Part shown: positions 41,595-52,176 of the stretch, piece after piece
Numbering within the stretch: the first letter of the stretch is position 1
Layout of the letters: each line of letters opens with the position of its first letter
Made by a program: the position numbers and the translations under genes
Notes under the pieces: model-generated
Told to the model about the DNA's origin: nothing
Database searches by the model: none
The model's input: only the letters and a program-made list of their open reading frames with translations
NCBI GenBank assembly: GCA_024685975.1
Contig: JAIBDZ010000007.1
Span: 1-64,000, forward strand
Source: Piscirickettsiaceae bacterium
GTDB taxonomy: Bacteria; Pseudomonadota; Gammaproteobacteria; Nitrosococcales; Methylophagaceae
DNA length: 64,000 bases
Direction of reading: 5' to 3'

Positions 41595-43014
41595 TCTGAA
41601 TATGAATACTGTCAAAGCGCCGTAACCAAGAAGGCACTGAATTTAAAGGCTCAGGCCAAGTCTCACTGGCTGCCAGTGCGGCCTGTTTACTGTCGAATAA
41701 ACCATATAACAACACATGCCAAACTTTACCGTTTCGAGTACTTTCGAAAATAGCGACATCCCCTACCAATTGATACTTATCCATAAAGTCATAGACTTCC
41801 TGCCTATCCCAAGACCCCATTAGCTGAAAAGTATAATCTCTATCCGCTTGCTCAAGTATCCAATCTTTTTGGTGATAGTGTCTCAACACTGGTTCATTAG
41901 ACACTTCAGTCGATTCTTCAGCAGGAGCCACCGGCTGACTATCGACAGGGGTAATCGGTAAGTTTCCTGAAGTCTCAGGCGCATTTAATGGCGTCAGATC
42001 TGTTGGAATTTCAGCCAATAACTCTGCCAACTCATCGCGCTGCTCTTGCTCTTCTGTAACAACCAAAGGTAAAGGCTCTTCAGGTTCAAAATGTACTGGT
42101 TCATTCTCTTGCTGCATAGATTTATCTTGTTCATCAAACCAACCATTAATCGTATCTTGATAAGCCAATAACAATAAAATGCTCACGACAATAATGACAA
42201 CACCCATCCAGCGTTGTAGTAATTGTGTTCCCGCTTTTGCCCAAAAAGAAGATCGAGGTTTAATACCCAATAATTGTTGGTGTGCTAATTGATTGATTTT
42301 GGCTGGCACACCTTTAGAATGTTGATAAATCCGTTTCAAATCTTTATCTGAAAAGGGCGTATCACCTTGAAAGCCAACTCGCTTAAGCCGAAATAATAAA
42401 TACGCCGGTAGCTCTCTTTCAGGCAAAACCGGCAAACTCACGGTTTGCATACGACTATCAATAACAGAATAAAATTGATAGGGGCTGGAAGAAGCTAACA
42501 CCGCTTGCAGCAGGCCACCGCTTTCATCTTGTGCGGACAGCCAGTTAGCCAACATATCACGCAATTCCGCCGATAAAACATCTGCATTATCAATTAATAA
42601 CACGGGCGAGATCTTGAGTTGCCTCAACTGAGACAACCGTTGCATTAAGACGGCAATAGGATCGGTTGCTGATTCAATATCTTGGCTATTGACCCCAAAG
42701 GCAACCAAACAATTTGCTAATACAATATGGACATCCGTTTGCTGCTCGGCATCGATATAACACAATCGAAGCTCATCACCGGCACGTTGCATTAATTGAT
42801 GCAGCAAGGTCGACTTACCTAACCCCACATCAGCAACAACATTCACTACTTTTTCACTTGAGCGTAGCAGGTGGAGTAACAAGTTTAGGCGATGGCCAGC
42901 TTGACCTGCAGCAAAAAACAAATCTGTCGCAATAGTTTGATTAAATGGCGCTGCACGTAAGCCTAGCTTAGTAATATAAGCGGGTTCATTTGCTGACGTG
43001 GCCAAATCAGTCAT
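41557..43014 (-). CDS. AAA ATPase - TM - SPOR domain protein (DamX-like)
   Basis: Walker A ADVGLGKSTLLHQL, single TM, C-terminal SPOR-like QLMGSWDRQEVYDFMDKYQL; downstream of aroKB. Confidence 0.87.
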   Translation of the reverse strand: MTDLATSANEPAYITKLGLRAAPFNQTIATDLFFAAGQAGHRLNLLLHLLRSSEKVVNVVADVGLGKSTLLHQLMQRAGDELRLCYIDAEQQTDVHIVLANCLVAFGVNSQDIESATDPIAVLMQRLSQLRQLKISPVLLIDNADVLSAELRDMLANWLSAQDESGGLLQAVLASSSPYQFYSVIDSRMQTVSLPVLPERELPAYLLFRLKRVGFQGDTPFSDKDLKRIYQHSKGVPAKINQLAHQQLLGIKPRSSFWAKAGTQLLQRWMGVVIIVVSILLLLAYQDTINGWFDEQDKSMQQENEPVHFEPEEPLPLVVTEEQEQRDELAELLAEIPTDLTPLNAPETSGNLPITPVDSQPVAPAEESTEVSNEPVLRHYHQKDWILEQADRDYTFQLMGSWDRQEVYDFMDKYQLVGDVAIFESTRNGKVWHVLLYGLFDSKQAALAASETWPEPLNSVPSWLRRFDSIHIQIKNKAVIESSPP

Positions 43015-43026
43015 AGTTCAAATCAC

Positions 43027-44115
43027 TTACTGCGTAAATTCAGCTAATGTTTGAGCAAGACTATCACGATCATAATCATCACTTAATATCGCTTGCCCAA
43101 TACCTTTTAATAGTACTAGACGAATCACGCCGGCTTGAACTTTTTTATCCACAGCCATTAATTGCATAAAATCTTCGGATGACAAGTCACCTTCAACAGA
43201 CACCGGTAAATGTGCTGCACTCAATAAGGCTTTTATCCGTTCCACGTCAGTTTTTTTGATCCAACCTTGTCGACAAGATAAATCAGCTGCCATGACCATA
43301 CCAACTGCAATCGCTTCACCGTGCAAATAAGTCCCGTACCCTAAACCCGTTTCTATCGCATGACCAAAAGTATGTCCCAAGTTAAGCAAGGCGCGTACAC
43401 CTTGTTCGCGCTCATCTTGAGCAACAACATCCGCTTTATCTTGGCATGACCGTGCTATCGCTTCAGCCAACAATGTCGGATCGCGCTCGACAAGGCCTGA
43501 GATATTGTCTTCAATCCATGTAAAGAAATCAGGATCATTGATCAAACCATATTTAATCACTTCCGCTAAACCTGAAGCGAGTTGACGATCATCTAATGTA
43601 TTTAACGTCGCCGTATCCGCAATCACGCATTGAGGTTGGTAAAAAGCACCTATCATATTCTTACCAAGAGCATGGTTAACCGCCGTTTTTCCACCAACAG
43701 AAGAATCGACTTGTGATAATAATGTCGTCGGAATTTGAATGAATGGCACACCGCGCTGATAACATGCTGCAGCAAACCCTGCCATATCACCAATCACACC
43801 GCCACCTAAGGCAATAATCGTTACTTGTCGCGATAATTTGGCCGATAATAAACCATCAAAAATTTGATTCATTACGGTTAAGGTTTTAAATGACTCACCA
43901 TCAGGCAAAATAACAGTTTCACATTGCAGGCCTTGGTCTTTTAAAGTCGACACCACATCCTCTAAATATAAAGGAGCTACCGTCGTATTCGTGACAATAC
44001 AGACTGAGTCGGCCTGAATATGTTGTATCAGTAATTGAGGCTCATTTAATAAGTTCTGCCCAATATAAATTGGGTAAGAACGGTCACCTAAAGCAACTTG
44101 TAATGTTTTCATCAA
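43027..44115 (-). CDS. aroB: 3-dehydroquinate synthase
   Basis: [48 protein letters not shown]. Confidence 0.98.
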   Translation of the reverse strand: MMKTLQVALGDRSYPIYIGQNLLNEPQLLIQHIQADSVCIVTNTTVAPLYLEDVVSTLKDQGLQCETVILPDGESFKTLTVMNQIFDGLLSAKLSRQVTIIALGGGVIGDMAGFAAACYQRGVPFIQIPTTLLSQVDSSVGGKTAVNHALGKNMIGAFYQPQCVIADTATLNTLDDRQLASGLAEVIKYGLINDPDFFTWIEDNISGLVERDPTLLAEAIARSCQDKADVVAQDEREQGVRALLNLGHTFGHAIETGLGYGTYLHGEAIAVGMVMAADLSCRQGWIKKTDVERIKALLSAAHLPVSVEGDLSSEDFMQLMAVDKKVQAGVIRLVLLKGIGQAILSDDYDRDSLAQTLAEFTQ

Positions 44116-44120
44116 ATGTC

Positions 44121-44642
44121 TTATTGATCCAATTGTTCTAATTTTTTAATCAAATTCGACACCACATATTGGATCGATTGATCACCGGTTCTTAATTCCA
44201 CATCGGCAACACCTTGATAAAGTGGCGCTCGATGCTCAATTAAGGCTTTAATTGTTTCTGTTGGGTTAGCCGTTTGCAATAAAGGCCTATTTTTATCTTT
44301 TTTTGTTCGCTTAAGTAATTGCTCTAACGATGCCGACAGATAAACGACATATCCTCGCGCTCTTAACATACGTCTATTTTCTTCTAACAATACCGCTCCA
44401 CCACCAGTGGCAACAACTACATTTTTCTTAGCTGTTAGCTCAGCAACGACTTTTTGTTCACGTTGTCTAAACCCTTCCTCACCTTCCATTTCAAAAATCC
44501 ATGAAATAGACACGCCCGTTCGTTTTTCAATTTCCTTATCGGTATCATAAAAATCACGCTTCAAAGCCTTAGCCAACTGTCTGCCAACTGTCGACTTCCC
44601 AGCCCCCATCGGGCCAACTAAGAAAATATTACTTGCAATCAC
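44121..44642 (-). CDS. aroK: Shikimate kinase
   Basis: [55 protein letters not shown]. Confidence 0.98.
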   Translation of the reverse strand: MIASNIFLVGPMGAGKSTVGRQLAKALKRDFYDTDKEIEKRTGVSISWIFEMEGEEGFRQREQKVVAELTAKKNVVVATGGGAVLLEENRRMLRARGYVVYLSASLEQLLKRTKKDKNRPLLQTANPTETIKALIEHRAPLYQGVADVELRTGDQSIQYVVSNLIKKLEQLDQ

Positions 44643-44676
44643 GCTGTCATTATCTCAACTTTTTCAGGTATAAACA

Positions 44677-44703
44677 AAAAAGCCGGGACAAGCCCGGCTT
44701 TTC
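44677..44703. terminator. Bidirectional terminator-like hairpin between pilQ and aroK
   Basis: AAAAGCCGGG-acaag-CCCGGCTTTT. Confidence 0.85.
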
Positions 44704-44727
44704 GTTACATTATGTCATTAAAGTGAA

Positions 44728-46842
44728 CTAAAAGTTTAAACTGTCTTTAATAATTTTAGGGGTTACAAAGACAAGAAGCTCACGTCTTGTATCTTCATTA
44801 GTACTAGACCGAAATGCACCGCCGACCACAGGCAAGTCACCAAAGAATGGGACACGACTGCTACCTGTAATTTTTGATTGCTCATAAATTCCACCAAGCA
44901 CAACTGTTTCGCCGTTTTGGACTAAGACTTGTGTTTTAACACTACGGGTATCAATACTTGGTACACCTAAGAACACTTCACCGACTTCATCTTTATTAAC
45001 TTCCAAATCCATCACAATATCGTCATCTGGCGTAATTTGAGGAGTCACTTCCAGCTTCAATACGGCCTCTTTAAACGAAACTGAGGTTGCACCACTTGAA
45101 CTCGCTTCTTGGTAAGGGATTTCTGTACCTTGCTCAATTAATGCCGTTTGTTGATTTGATGTCACCACACGTGGGCTCGAGACAATCTCACCCTTACCTT
45201 CAGCTTGCATCGCGGACAACTCAAGCTCTAATAACAAACCTAACGGCAAACTAGATAACGCAAACCCTATTTGTCCTGCGGGGTTCGTTACCGGCAAGTT
45301 CACATTCAATCTATCATCTAATTCAAGATCTTGACCATTAATCGCTTGCGTAGTTGACTCAAGAGAGCCTGAACCCACAGTGAAAGAATCATCTGAGCTA
45401 TTTTGTTTTGTTGCACCGAAACGTACACCTAATTCTTTAGTAAAGTCATTATTTGCAATCACAATACGTGATTCAATAAGAACTTGTCGCACAGGAATAT
45501 CTAACTGATCAATCAGTTGGCTAATCTCAGTTAAATTTGTTGCTGTATCACGTAATAATAATGAGTTTGTTCTACCATCAACCGTCACGCTACCACGGGG
45601 AGATAAAAAGCCTGAACCAGACTCACCTTCAGAGCTTTCATTACTGATAATTTCAGCAATATCTGTTGCTTTTGCAAAATTCACTTCAACAATTTCTGAA
45701 TATAGCGGCTCTAACTCGACCAATTGTTTTTGCGCTTCTAATTCTTGCTTTTCCCTTGCCGCAATTTCGGCTGCAGGAGCAATCAACATGACATTACCAT
45801 TTTGACGCATTGCCAAACCTTTGGTTTTCAAAATGATATCCATGGCTTGATCCCATGGTACATTTTTCAAACGTAATGTGACATTGCCTTGAACTGTATC
45901 ACTAGTCACCAAGTTCAACCCCGTGAACTCAGCTAATAATTGTAAAACGGCTCTTACCTCAATATTTTGGAAGTTAAGGGATAATTTTTCGCCTTTATAA
46001 CCATATTGATCTTTTTGTACTTTAGCTAACTCTTCTTGTTTAATAGGTTTGACTTCGATTACCAATGTATTTTCTGATTGATAAGCCAAATGCTCAAACT
46101 GTCCTTTATTCGCTAAAACAAGTCGGGTACTGCCTGCTTTATATTCCGTTTCAATCGTTTGAACTGGCGTAGCGAAATCAATCACATCTAAACGACGGTG
46201 CAGGCGCTCAGGCAAACCAACACCCACTAAATCAACCACGACATTATTACGTTGTTGAGCCACATCCACTGTCGCACCATCATCGCTCAGCTCTATAATC
46301 AAACGACCTTCGCCCTCACTGCCACGTCTAAAGTCGACACCAGTCACTTGACGTCCAGCCATTGACGTTGATGAAACACTAGGTTGTGCACCACCATCCA
46401 CGGTCACAATCACAATATTCCCATCATGCTCAATGGTATAAGGTGATTTCTGAACTAAATTAACCACCATTCGCGTGCGATTCCCAGCCTCAACTGTTGA
46501 AACACTTCGCGTCATGCCAATATTAACTTGCTGCGTTTTTTTATCTAGCTGATTAGATACATCTGCAAAGTCCAAGACGACTCTTGCAGGATCATCAATT
46601 GAAAAACTATTTGGCTTTTCAATTGCTTCAGAGAAGGTGAGAATAATTTTAGCTTTCTCGCCCGGCAGGGACGAATACCCCATCGACTCTAATGCCACCG
46701 CAAAACTTTGCGAAGAAAAAGTAAGGAGGCTGATGATTGAAAACATCAACAAAAATATTTTATGAGACAGTTGTCCTGCCGATGAGTCAACCCATTGTTG
46801 TCTATTCATTGTCATTCCATCATTGCTAGTCATCATATTCAA
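44728..46842 (-). CDS. pilQ: Type IV pilus secretin PilQ
   Basis: AMIN domains, LSLNFQNIEVRAVLQLLAEFTGLNLV, secretin C-terminus VLGGIYEQSKITGSSRVPFFGDLPVVGGAFRS. Confidence 0.97.
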   Translation of the reverse strand: MNMMTSNDGMTMNRQQWVDSSAGQLSHKIFLLMFSIISLLTFSSQSFAVALESMGYSSLPGEKAKIILTFSEAIEKPNSFSIDDPARVVLDFADVSNQLDKKTQQVNIGMTRSVSTVEAGNRTRMVVNLVQKSPYTIEHDGNIVIVTVDGGAQPSVSSTSMAGRQVTGVDFRRGSEGEGRLIIELSDDGATVDVAQQRNNVVVDLVGVGLPERLHRRLDVIDFATPVQTIETEYKAGSTRLVLANKGQFEHLAYQSENTLVIEVKPIKQEELAKVQKDQYGYKGEKLSLNFQNIEVRAVLQLLAEFTGLNLVTSDTVQGNVTLRLKNVPWDQAMDIILKTKGLAMRQNGNVMLIAPAAEIAAREKQELEAQKQLVELEPLYSEIVEVNFAKATDIAEIISNESSEGESGSGFLSPRGSVTVDGRTNSLLLRDTATNLTEISQLIDQLDIPVRQVLIESRIVIANNDFTKELGVRFGATKQNSSDDSFTVGSGSLESTTQAINGQDLELDDRLNVNLPVTNPAGQIGFALSSLPLGLLLELELSAMQAEGKGEIVSSPRVVTSNQQTALIEQGTEIPYQEASSSGATSVSFKEAVLKLEVTPQITPDDDIVMDLEVNKDEVGEVFLGVPSIDTRSVKTQVLVQNGETVVLGGIYEQSKITGSSRVPFFGDLPVVGGAFRSSTNEDTRRELLVFVTPKIIKDSLNF

Positions 46843-46848
46843 CTGCCT

Positions 46849-47391
46849 TTAATTCACTTCTACAATCGAGAGTGTAGAATCACGCTCGATATATAAACCA
46901 TTGCCATCAGGGACAATTTCCTTTAACACAATTTCCAAATCACTAATCGAAACGACCTGTCCATGGTTCCTGCCCATATAATTCCCTACTTGGACACGGT
47001 TAATAATACCGTCTGACGCACGAACCAAAGCCCAAATGCCATCTTGCTCTAGTGAACCTACATATTGCAGATTCCCTAAGTCATAAGCTTCTAATGCTTC
47101 TTTGCGTCGATATAAGTCTGGTCGTATACCATTATCAATAATTTCTTTCTTCTCAACATTAACTGCCACCTCTGTCACAGTCGCAACAAAAGGGTCTCGT
47201 AGTGTTGAAGCAGCGTAAGCGAATTTTTCATAAGGTTTCATCACCGGCATTGGCTCAATATCGACCTTTTGTTCACTTTTCACTTTTGCGACATATGCTG
47301 ACAAATCAGACTTATCATCAACACAAGCCGTTAGCCCTAACAAGGGTATTAATAAGCTCATTTTTAATAAAGTAGAATACTTGTTTAACAT
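46849..47391 (-). CDS. pilP: Type IV pilus lipoprotein PilP
   Basis: Lipobox LIPLLGLTAC and conserved LRDPF...QYVGSLEQDGIWALVRASDGIINRVQVGNYMGRNHG. Confidence 0.95.
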   Translation of the reverse strand: MLNKYSTLLKMSLLIPLLGLTACVDDKSDLSAYVAKVKSEQKVDIEPMPVMKPYEKFAYAASTLRDPFVATVTEVAVNVEKKEIIDNGIRPDLYRRKEALEAYDLGNLQYVGSLEQDGIWALVRASDGIINRVQVGNYMGRNHGQVVSISDLEIVLKEIVPDGNGLYIERDSTLSIVEVN

Positions 47392-47397
47392 GACAAC

Positions 47398-47982
47398 TTA
47401 TTCCTCTTCATCAAAATAACGATACGTTTTAGCGGTCACTTCCATCGTCATGCCACCACTATTGCCATTTGGCGTCATCGTGAAGTTATGCATCGTCACA
47501 ATCCGAGGCAACGCAGCAACGGCACTAATGAATTCACCAAACTGATGATAATCGCCAGTCACACGCATCTGGATTGGTAATTCGGCATAGAAATCAACAG
47601 GCCGCTCGTTTTCCGGCTTAAATAATTCAAATTGCAAACCGTTGACTAAGCCAGTACGTGAGATATCGATCAATAAGTCTGCGACTTCACTTTTTCTCGG
47701 TAATTGTTGCAGCATTGACGCGAAAGTCACTCTCATCTCTTTCATCTGTTCGCGATAGGCATCCAGATTAAACGCTTTAGCTTGTTTGATTTCGAACTCT
47801 GTTTTTAACGCTGTTTCTTTTTGCTCTAACGTCACCAGCTCAGCTTGTTTATCTTTGATGATCATGTAATATCCAACGAACAACAGAACTATACACAACA
47901 ATAAAATTGAGATAACTTTGATCGCTTGTGGCCATTCACCTGGCTCATTGATATCAATATCATTGAAAGAAGGGATTTCCAT
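47398..47982 (-). CDS. pilO: Type IV pilus assembly protein PilO
   Basis: One TM, coiled coil, LPRKSEVADLLIDISRTGLVNGLQFELFKPENERPVDFYAELPI. Confidence 0.95.
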   Translation of the reverse strand: MEIPSFNDIDINEPGEWPQAIKVISILLLCIVLLFVGYYMIIKDKQAELVTLEQKETALKTEFEIKQAKAFNLDAYREQMKEMRVTFASMLQQLPRKSEVADLLIDISRTGLVNGLQFELFKPENERPVDFYAELPIQMRVTGDYHQFGEFISAVAALPRIVTMHNFTMTPNGNSGGMTMEVTAKTYRYFDEEE

Positions 47983-48533
47983 TACAACTCTCCTTCAACT
48001 GGTTTCAATTTCGACTCTTTAACTTGTATCGTAAAGCTTTTAGAGTTTTCTGAACGTTGAACCACATTCAAAGTGGATTCGCCAAATTCTGGATTCTCAT
48101 CAATTTGTCGCATAAATACGGAAACACGAGCATTGGAATCAGCGACACCATTAAAGATCAATTCATCCCCTTGCCGAGTCACTTTTTTCAGAGCAACGCC
48201 TTCAGGCACGATACGCGCTAAGGAATCTAATATTTTCACTGCTTTTGGACGACTTTGTTGTAACTCTTGAATAACCTGCATACGAGCAATTAAGCGCGTT
48301 TTCTCTTTTTCAAGTGTACTAATTTCTTTAATTTCTTTATCTAAAGCAGCTATTTCAGTCGACAAATAACGATTACGATCATTTTGTTCATCTAACATGC
48401 TATTCATAAACAGAACAGCACCGTAGAACAGGAGACCAGTCACTAATACAGCAGCAATGGTCGCCATGATAAATTGCTTTTTACGCTCTTCGCGTAGCTC
48501 TTCCCGCCAAGGTAATAAATTAATCCGTGCCAT
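47982..48533 (-). CDS. pilN: Type IV pilus assembly protein PilN
   Basis: MARINLLPWREELREERKKQF. Confidence 0.96.
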   Translation of the reverse strand: MARINLLPWREELREERKKQFIMATIAAVLVTGLLFYGAVLFMNSMLDEQNDRNRYLSTEIAALDKEIKEISTLEKEKTRLIARMQVIQELQQSRPKAVKILDSLARIVPEGVALKKVTRQGDELIFNGVADSNARVSVFMRQIDENPEFGESTLNVVQRSENSKSFTIQVKESKLKPVEGEL

Positions 48534-49621
48534 TAATCAAAACTCCTCATTGCCAATCCGCAGGCAATTAGCATCGATGGCGCATCATTACTTAGCGCTT
48601 GTATTTTGATTTTCGAGCCTAGAATCATATCCGAAAAAGGATTTGCAACGGTCACTGGGGTGCCTGTTTCTTGCTCGATCATGGTCGAGATACCTGAAAT
48701 AGAAGCACAACCGCCTGCTAGGAAAATATAGTCAATCGATTGATATTGAGTTGAAGCTGAAAAGAAAAACTGCAAAGTTCGCGTGACAGTCATCACCATC
48801 GAACGCTTAAAAGGATCTAAGACTTTTTCTTCGTAATCTTCGGGTAAATTATTTTGTTTTTTAGCCAAACCCGCTTCTTGGTAAGACATGCCGTAATGTC
48901 GCTCAATGTCTTCTGTTAGCATTTTGCCGCCAAAAGTCTGCTCACGAGTAAACACAATCTTGCCATCAACCAATACATGTAATGTAGTAACAGTAGCACC
49001 AACATCAACTACTGCTACCGTCATGCCTTGGCCATGATTTGGTAACTGTTCTCGAATCAAATGAAAGCTATTTTCAACTGTATACGCTTCCACATCAACG
49101 ACTTTAGGTTTTAAGCCAGCCTCTTCTAATGCGCTTGTTCTCGCATCGACATTTTCACTACGTGAAGCAGCCAAGAGTACGTCCATCGCTTCAGGATCAA
49201 CGACTGAAGGTCCTAAAACCTCAAAATCGAGTCTGACTTCTTCTAAAGGGTAAGGAATATAATTTTCAGCTTCCAGCATGATCTGCTCTTCCATATCACG
49301 CTCTGACATGTCGGCTGGAAAGGAAATCACTTTAGTAATTGCCGAATTAGCGGAGACGGCGACTGCAGCATCTCTTGCCTTTGTCCCCGACCTTTTCAAT
49401 GCACGTTTAATCGCTCCCGCGACTTCTTCGACATTGTCGATACGTCCTTCCACCACCGCATTCAGAGGTAGCGGTTCAACAGAATAAGATTCGACGCTAA
49501 ACTTGTCATTGACCCGTCCAAGCTCCAGCATCTTGATTACAGAGGAACTGATATCAATCCCAAGTATTGGAGATTTTTTTTGTCCAAACATTAACGACAT
49601 AACTCCTGATTTAACAGTCAA
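48533..49621 (-). CDS. pilM: Type IV pilus assembly ATPase PilM
   Basis: SPILGIDISSSVIKMLELGRVNDKFSVESYSVEPLPLNAVVEGRI; actin-like fold. Confidence 0.96.
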   Translation of the reverse strand: MTVKSGVMSLMFGQKKSPILGIDISSSVIKMLELGRVNDKFSVESYSVEPLPLNAVVEGRIDNVEEVAGAIKRALKRSGTKARDAAVAVSANSAITKVISFPADMSERDMEEQIMLEAENYIPYPLEEVRLDFEVLGPSVVDPEAMDVLLAASRSENVDARTSALEEAGLKPKVVDVEAYTVENSFHLIREQLPNHGQGMTVAVVDVGATVTTLHVLVDGKIVFTREQTFGGKMLTEDIERHYGMSYQEAGLAKKQNNLPEDYEEKVLDPFKRSMVMTVTRTLQFFFSASTQYQSIDYIFLAGGCASISGISTMIEQETGTPVTVANPFSDMILGSKIKIQALSNDAPSMLIACGLAMRSFD

Positions 49622-49639
49622 GCACTTGAGCTTACAATC

Positions 49640-49658
49640 ACAACTTAAAGTAAGTTGT
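49640..49658. promoter_or_regulatory. Palindrome in divergent pilM/ponA intergenic region
   Basis: ACAACTTA-aag-TAAGTTGT, perfect 8-bp arms. Confidence 0.4.
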
Positions 49659-49789
49659 TAAGACTATAGTGCATGTCCATATAAAAAACAATATGTTCCT
49701 ACAATTTTATTTTATGGTTTTACGCATTTCGTGAGTATACTTATAACTATCGAGCTAGCCGTTTTCAAGCGAACAATTATAAAAATATT

Positions 49790-52174
49790 ATGCTGCGTCA
49801 CATTAAATACCTTTTTGCCCTCCTATTTCTTGGACTTGTTCTCATTATTCTCGCAGGAGCTGGCATCTATTACACCCTAGCACCCAAGCTTCCCGACACA
49901 GAAACCTTAAAAGAGACACAATTACAAACACCTTTAAAGATTTATAGCAACGAAGGCCTATTAATAGCAGAATTTGGTGATAAGCGCCGCATTCCAGTTC
50001 AATATGAAGCCATTCCTAAGCAACTGATTCATGCTTTTCTCGCGTCAGAAGATGATCGCTTTTTTGAACATCCTGGTGTTGATTATCAAGGCTTATTGAG
50101 AGCAGCATACAGTTTGGCAACGACAGGCCAAAAGGCGCAAGGTGGTAGTACTATCACGATGCAGCTCGCTCGAAATTTTTTCTTAAGCACCGAAAAAACC
50201 TATTTACGAAAGCTCAACGAAATCATACTTGCCTTAGAAATAGAGCAAGTGCTAACAAAAGAAGAAATCCTCGCCTTATATCTCAATAAGATTTATCTTG
50301 GCAAACGCGCATATGGTATTGGTGCGGCAGCCAAAGTCTATTATGGCAAGTCTCTTGATGAGTTAACCTTATCTGAATCAGCCATGATTGCAGGCCTTCC
50401 TAAAGCCCCTTCTCGGTTCAACCCTATTGCCAATCCAGAACGCGCACTACAACGTCGCAACTACGTTTTAAGACGTATGACTGAAGTGGGTTATATCGAT
50501 CAAATACAATTTAATGACGCCATCAAACACCCTATAACTGCTCAATACCATAGCCGTGAAATAGAAGTCTATGCCCCTTATGTTGCGGAAATAATAAGAA
50601 ATAAACTGGTAGCAGAGCTCGGTGACGATGTTTATAACATGGGTTTAAATATCTACACCACCATTCAGCGCGACCATCAACAAGCTGCCAATACGGCATT
50701 ACAGAAAAGCTTATTAGCCTACGATCGACGTCATGGTTATCGTGGCCCTATCGAAACTATATCAGCTCTAGATCCCAATGCTGATTATGAACAATACCTC
50801 GCAGAATATAGCAATATCGGCCCATTACACCCAGCTATTGTATTAAGTCTCGATAAAGATAAAGCCCAAGTCTTTATTAAAGAACACGGTGTATTCGATA
50901 TTGATTTCAGCACTGTTTCTTGGGCAAGAAAACAGCTTAGTGCCAACAGCATGGGCCGTAAACCTCGTACAATAAAAGACGTATTTACAGTCGGCGACAT
51001 CGTACGGTTTTATCAAAACGATACATCCCAATGGCGATTAGCCCAGCTGCCAGAAGCGCAAGGCGCCTTAATTGCTGTTCACCCAGAAGATGGTGCAATT
51101 ACTGCACTCAATGGGGGGTTTGACTATTACAATAGTAAGTTTAATCGCGTCACCCAATCACGCCGTCAGCCAGGTTCAGGCTTTAAGCCATTTATCTATT
51201 CAGCAGCCATCGAAAAGGGCTACACAGCCGCGACCATCATTAATGATGCGCCAGTCGTATTAGATGATCCCAATGTCGTTGATATCTGGCGCCCATCAAA
51301 CTATAGCGGAAAATTCTATGGGCCCACTCGTCTTAGAACAGCCATCGCCAACTCTCGTAACTTAGTTTCAATTCGTATTCTGCGAGATATCACACCAGAC
51401 TTTGCTATTGAGTATGCTAAAAAATTTGGTTTTGAAATAGACCAAATGCCCCGTAACCTGTCCCTAGCTTTAGGCAGTGGTAGCGCCGCACCATGGGATA
51501 TGGCGCGGGCTTATGCCGCGATTGCAAATGGCGGATACCGTGTAGAGCCTTATCTTATTAAACGTATTGATAATGCTAATGGTGAAACAATCATGCAAGC
51601 CCAGCCCGATACGGTCTGCCCATATTGTCTTGCAACAGATACCAATGATGTCGAAGATGAAATGCCTCGCAAAGCTGCCACACGCATCATGACGCCACAA
51701 AATGCTTACATCATGAATAGCTTGTTACGTGACGTTGTCAAATATGGCACAGGTAAAAAAGCCATGACATTAGGCCGACAGGATTTGGCCGGCAAAACTG
51801 GTACAACCAATGATCAAGTTGACGCATGGTTTAATGGCTTCCACCCTGATCTTGTTGCCATTAGTTGGGTTGGTTTTGATTCACCACGTTCATTAGGTCG
51901 GTACGAAACCGGCGGTAAAGCCGCTTTGCCAATGTGGATAGACTTCATGAGAGTCGCTTTAAAAGATATTCCCGAAAAAGAACTAGAACTACCAAGAGAG
52001 ATGGTCACAGTTAAAATTGACCCTAAAACGGGCTTGCTCGCTTCAGACAATACCCTCAATCCTATCTATGAAAGTTTTCGACTAGAAAATGTACCTACCG
52101 ATTACAGCGACGCGAATACCGGTACCTATGGCACAGCTGATACACCCGCAGCACCATTAATTGATTTGTTCTAG
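49790..52174 (+). CDS. ponA: Penicillin-binding protein 1A
   Basis: GT51 motif EDDRFFEHPGVDYQGLLRA...GGSTITMQLARNFFLS and transpeptidase RQPGSGFKPFIYSAAIEKGYT, AGKTGTTNDQVDAWF. Confidence 0.96.
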   Translation: MLRHIKYLFALLFLGLVLIILAGAGIYYTLAPKLPDTETLKETQLQTPLKIYSNEGLLIAEFGDKRRIPVQYEAIPKQLIHAFLASEDDRFFEHPGVDYQGLLRAAYSLATTGQKAQGGSTITMQLARNFFLSTEKTYLRKLNEIILALEIEQVLTKEEILALYLNKIYLGKRAYGIGAAAKVYYGKSLDELTLSESAMIAGLPKAPSRFNPIANPERALQRRNYVLRRMTEVGYIDQIQFNDAIKHPITAQYHSREIEVYAPYVAEIIRNKLVAELGDDVYNMGLNIYTTIQRDHQQAANTALQKSLLAYDRRHGYRGPIETISALDPNADYEQYLAEYSNIGPLHPAIVLSLDKDKAQVFIKEHGVFDIDFSTVSWARKQLSANSMGRKPRTIKDVFTVGDIVRFYQNDTSQWRLAQLPEAQGALIAVHPEDGAITALNGGFDYYNSKFNRVTQSRRQPGSGFKPFIYSAAIEKGYTAATIINDAPVVLDDPNVVDIWRPSNYSGKFYGPTRLRTAIANSRNLVSIRILRDITPDFAIEYAKKFGFEIDQMPRNLSLALGSGSAAPWDMARAYAAIANGGYRVEPYLIKRIDNANGETIMQAQPDTVCPYCLATDTNDVEDEMPRKAATRIMTPQNAYIMNSLLRDVVKYGTGKKAMTLGRQDLAGKTGTTNDQVDAWFNGFHPDLVAISWVGFDSPRSLGRYETGGKAALPMWIDFMRVALKDIPEKELELPREMVTVKIDPKTGLLASDNTLNPIYESFRLENVPTDYSDANTGTYGTADTPAAPLIDLF

Positions 52175-52176
52175 TT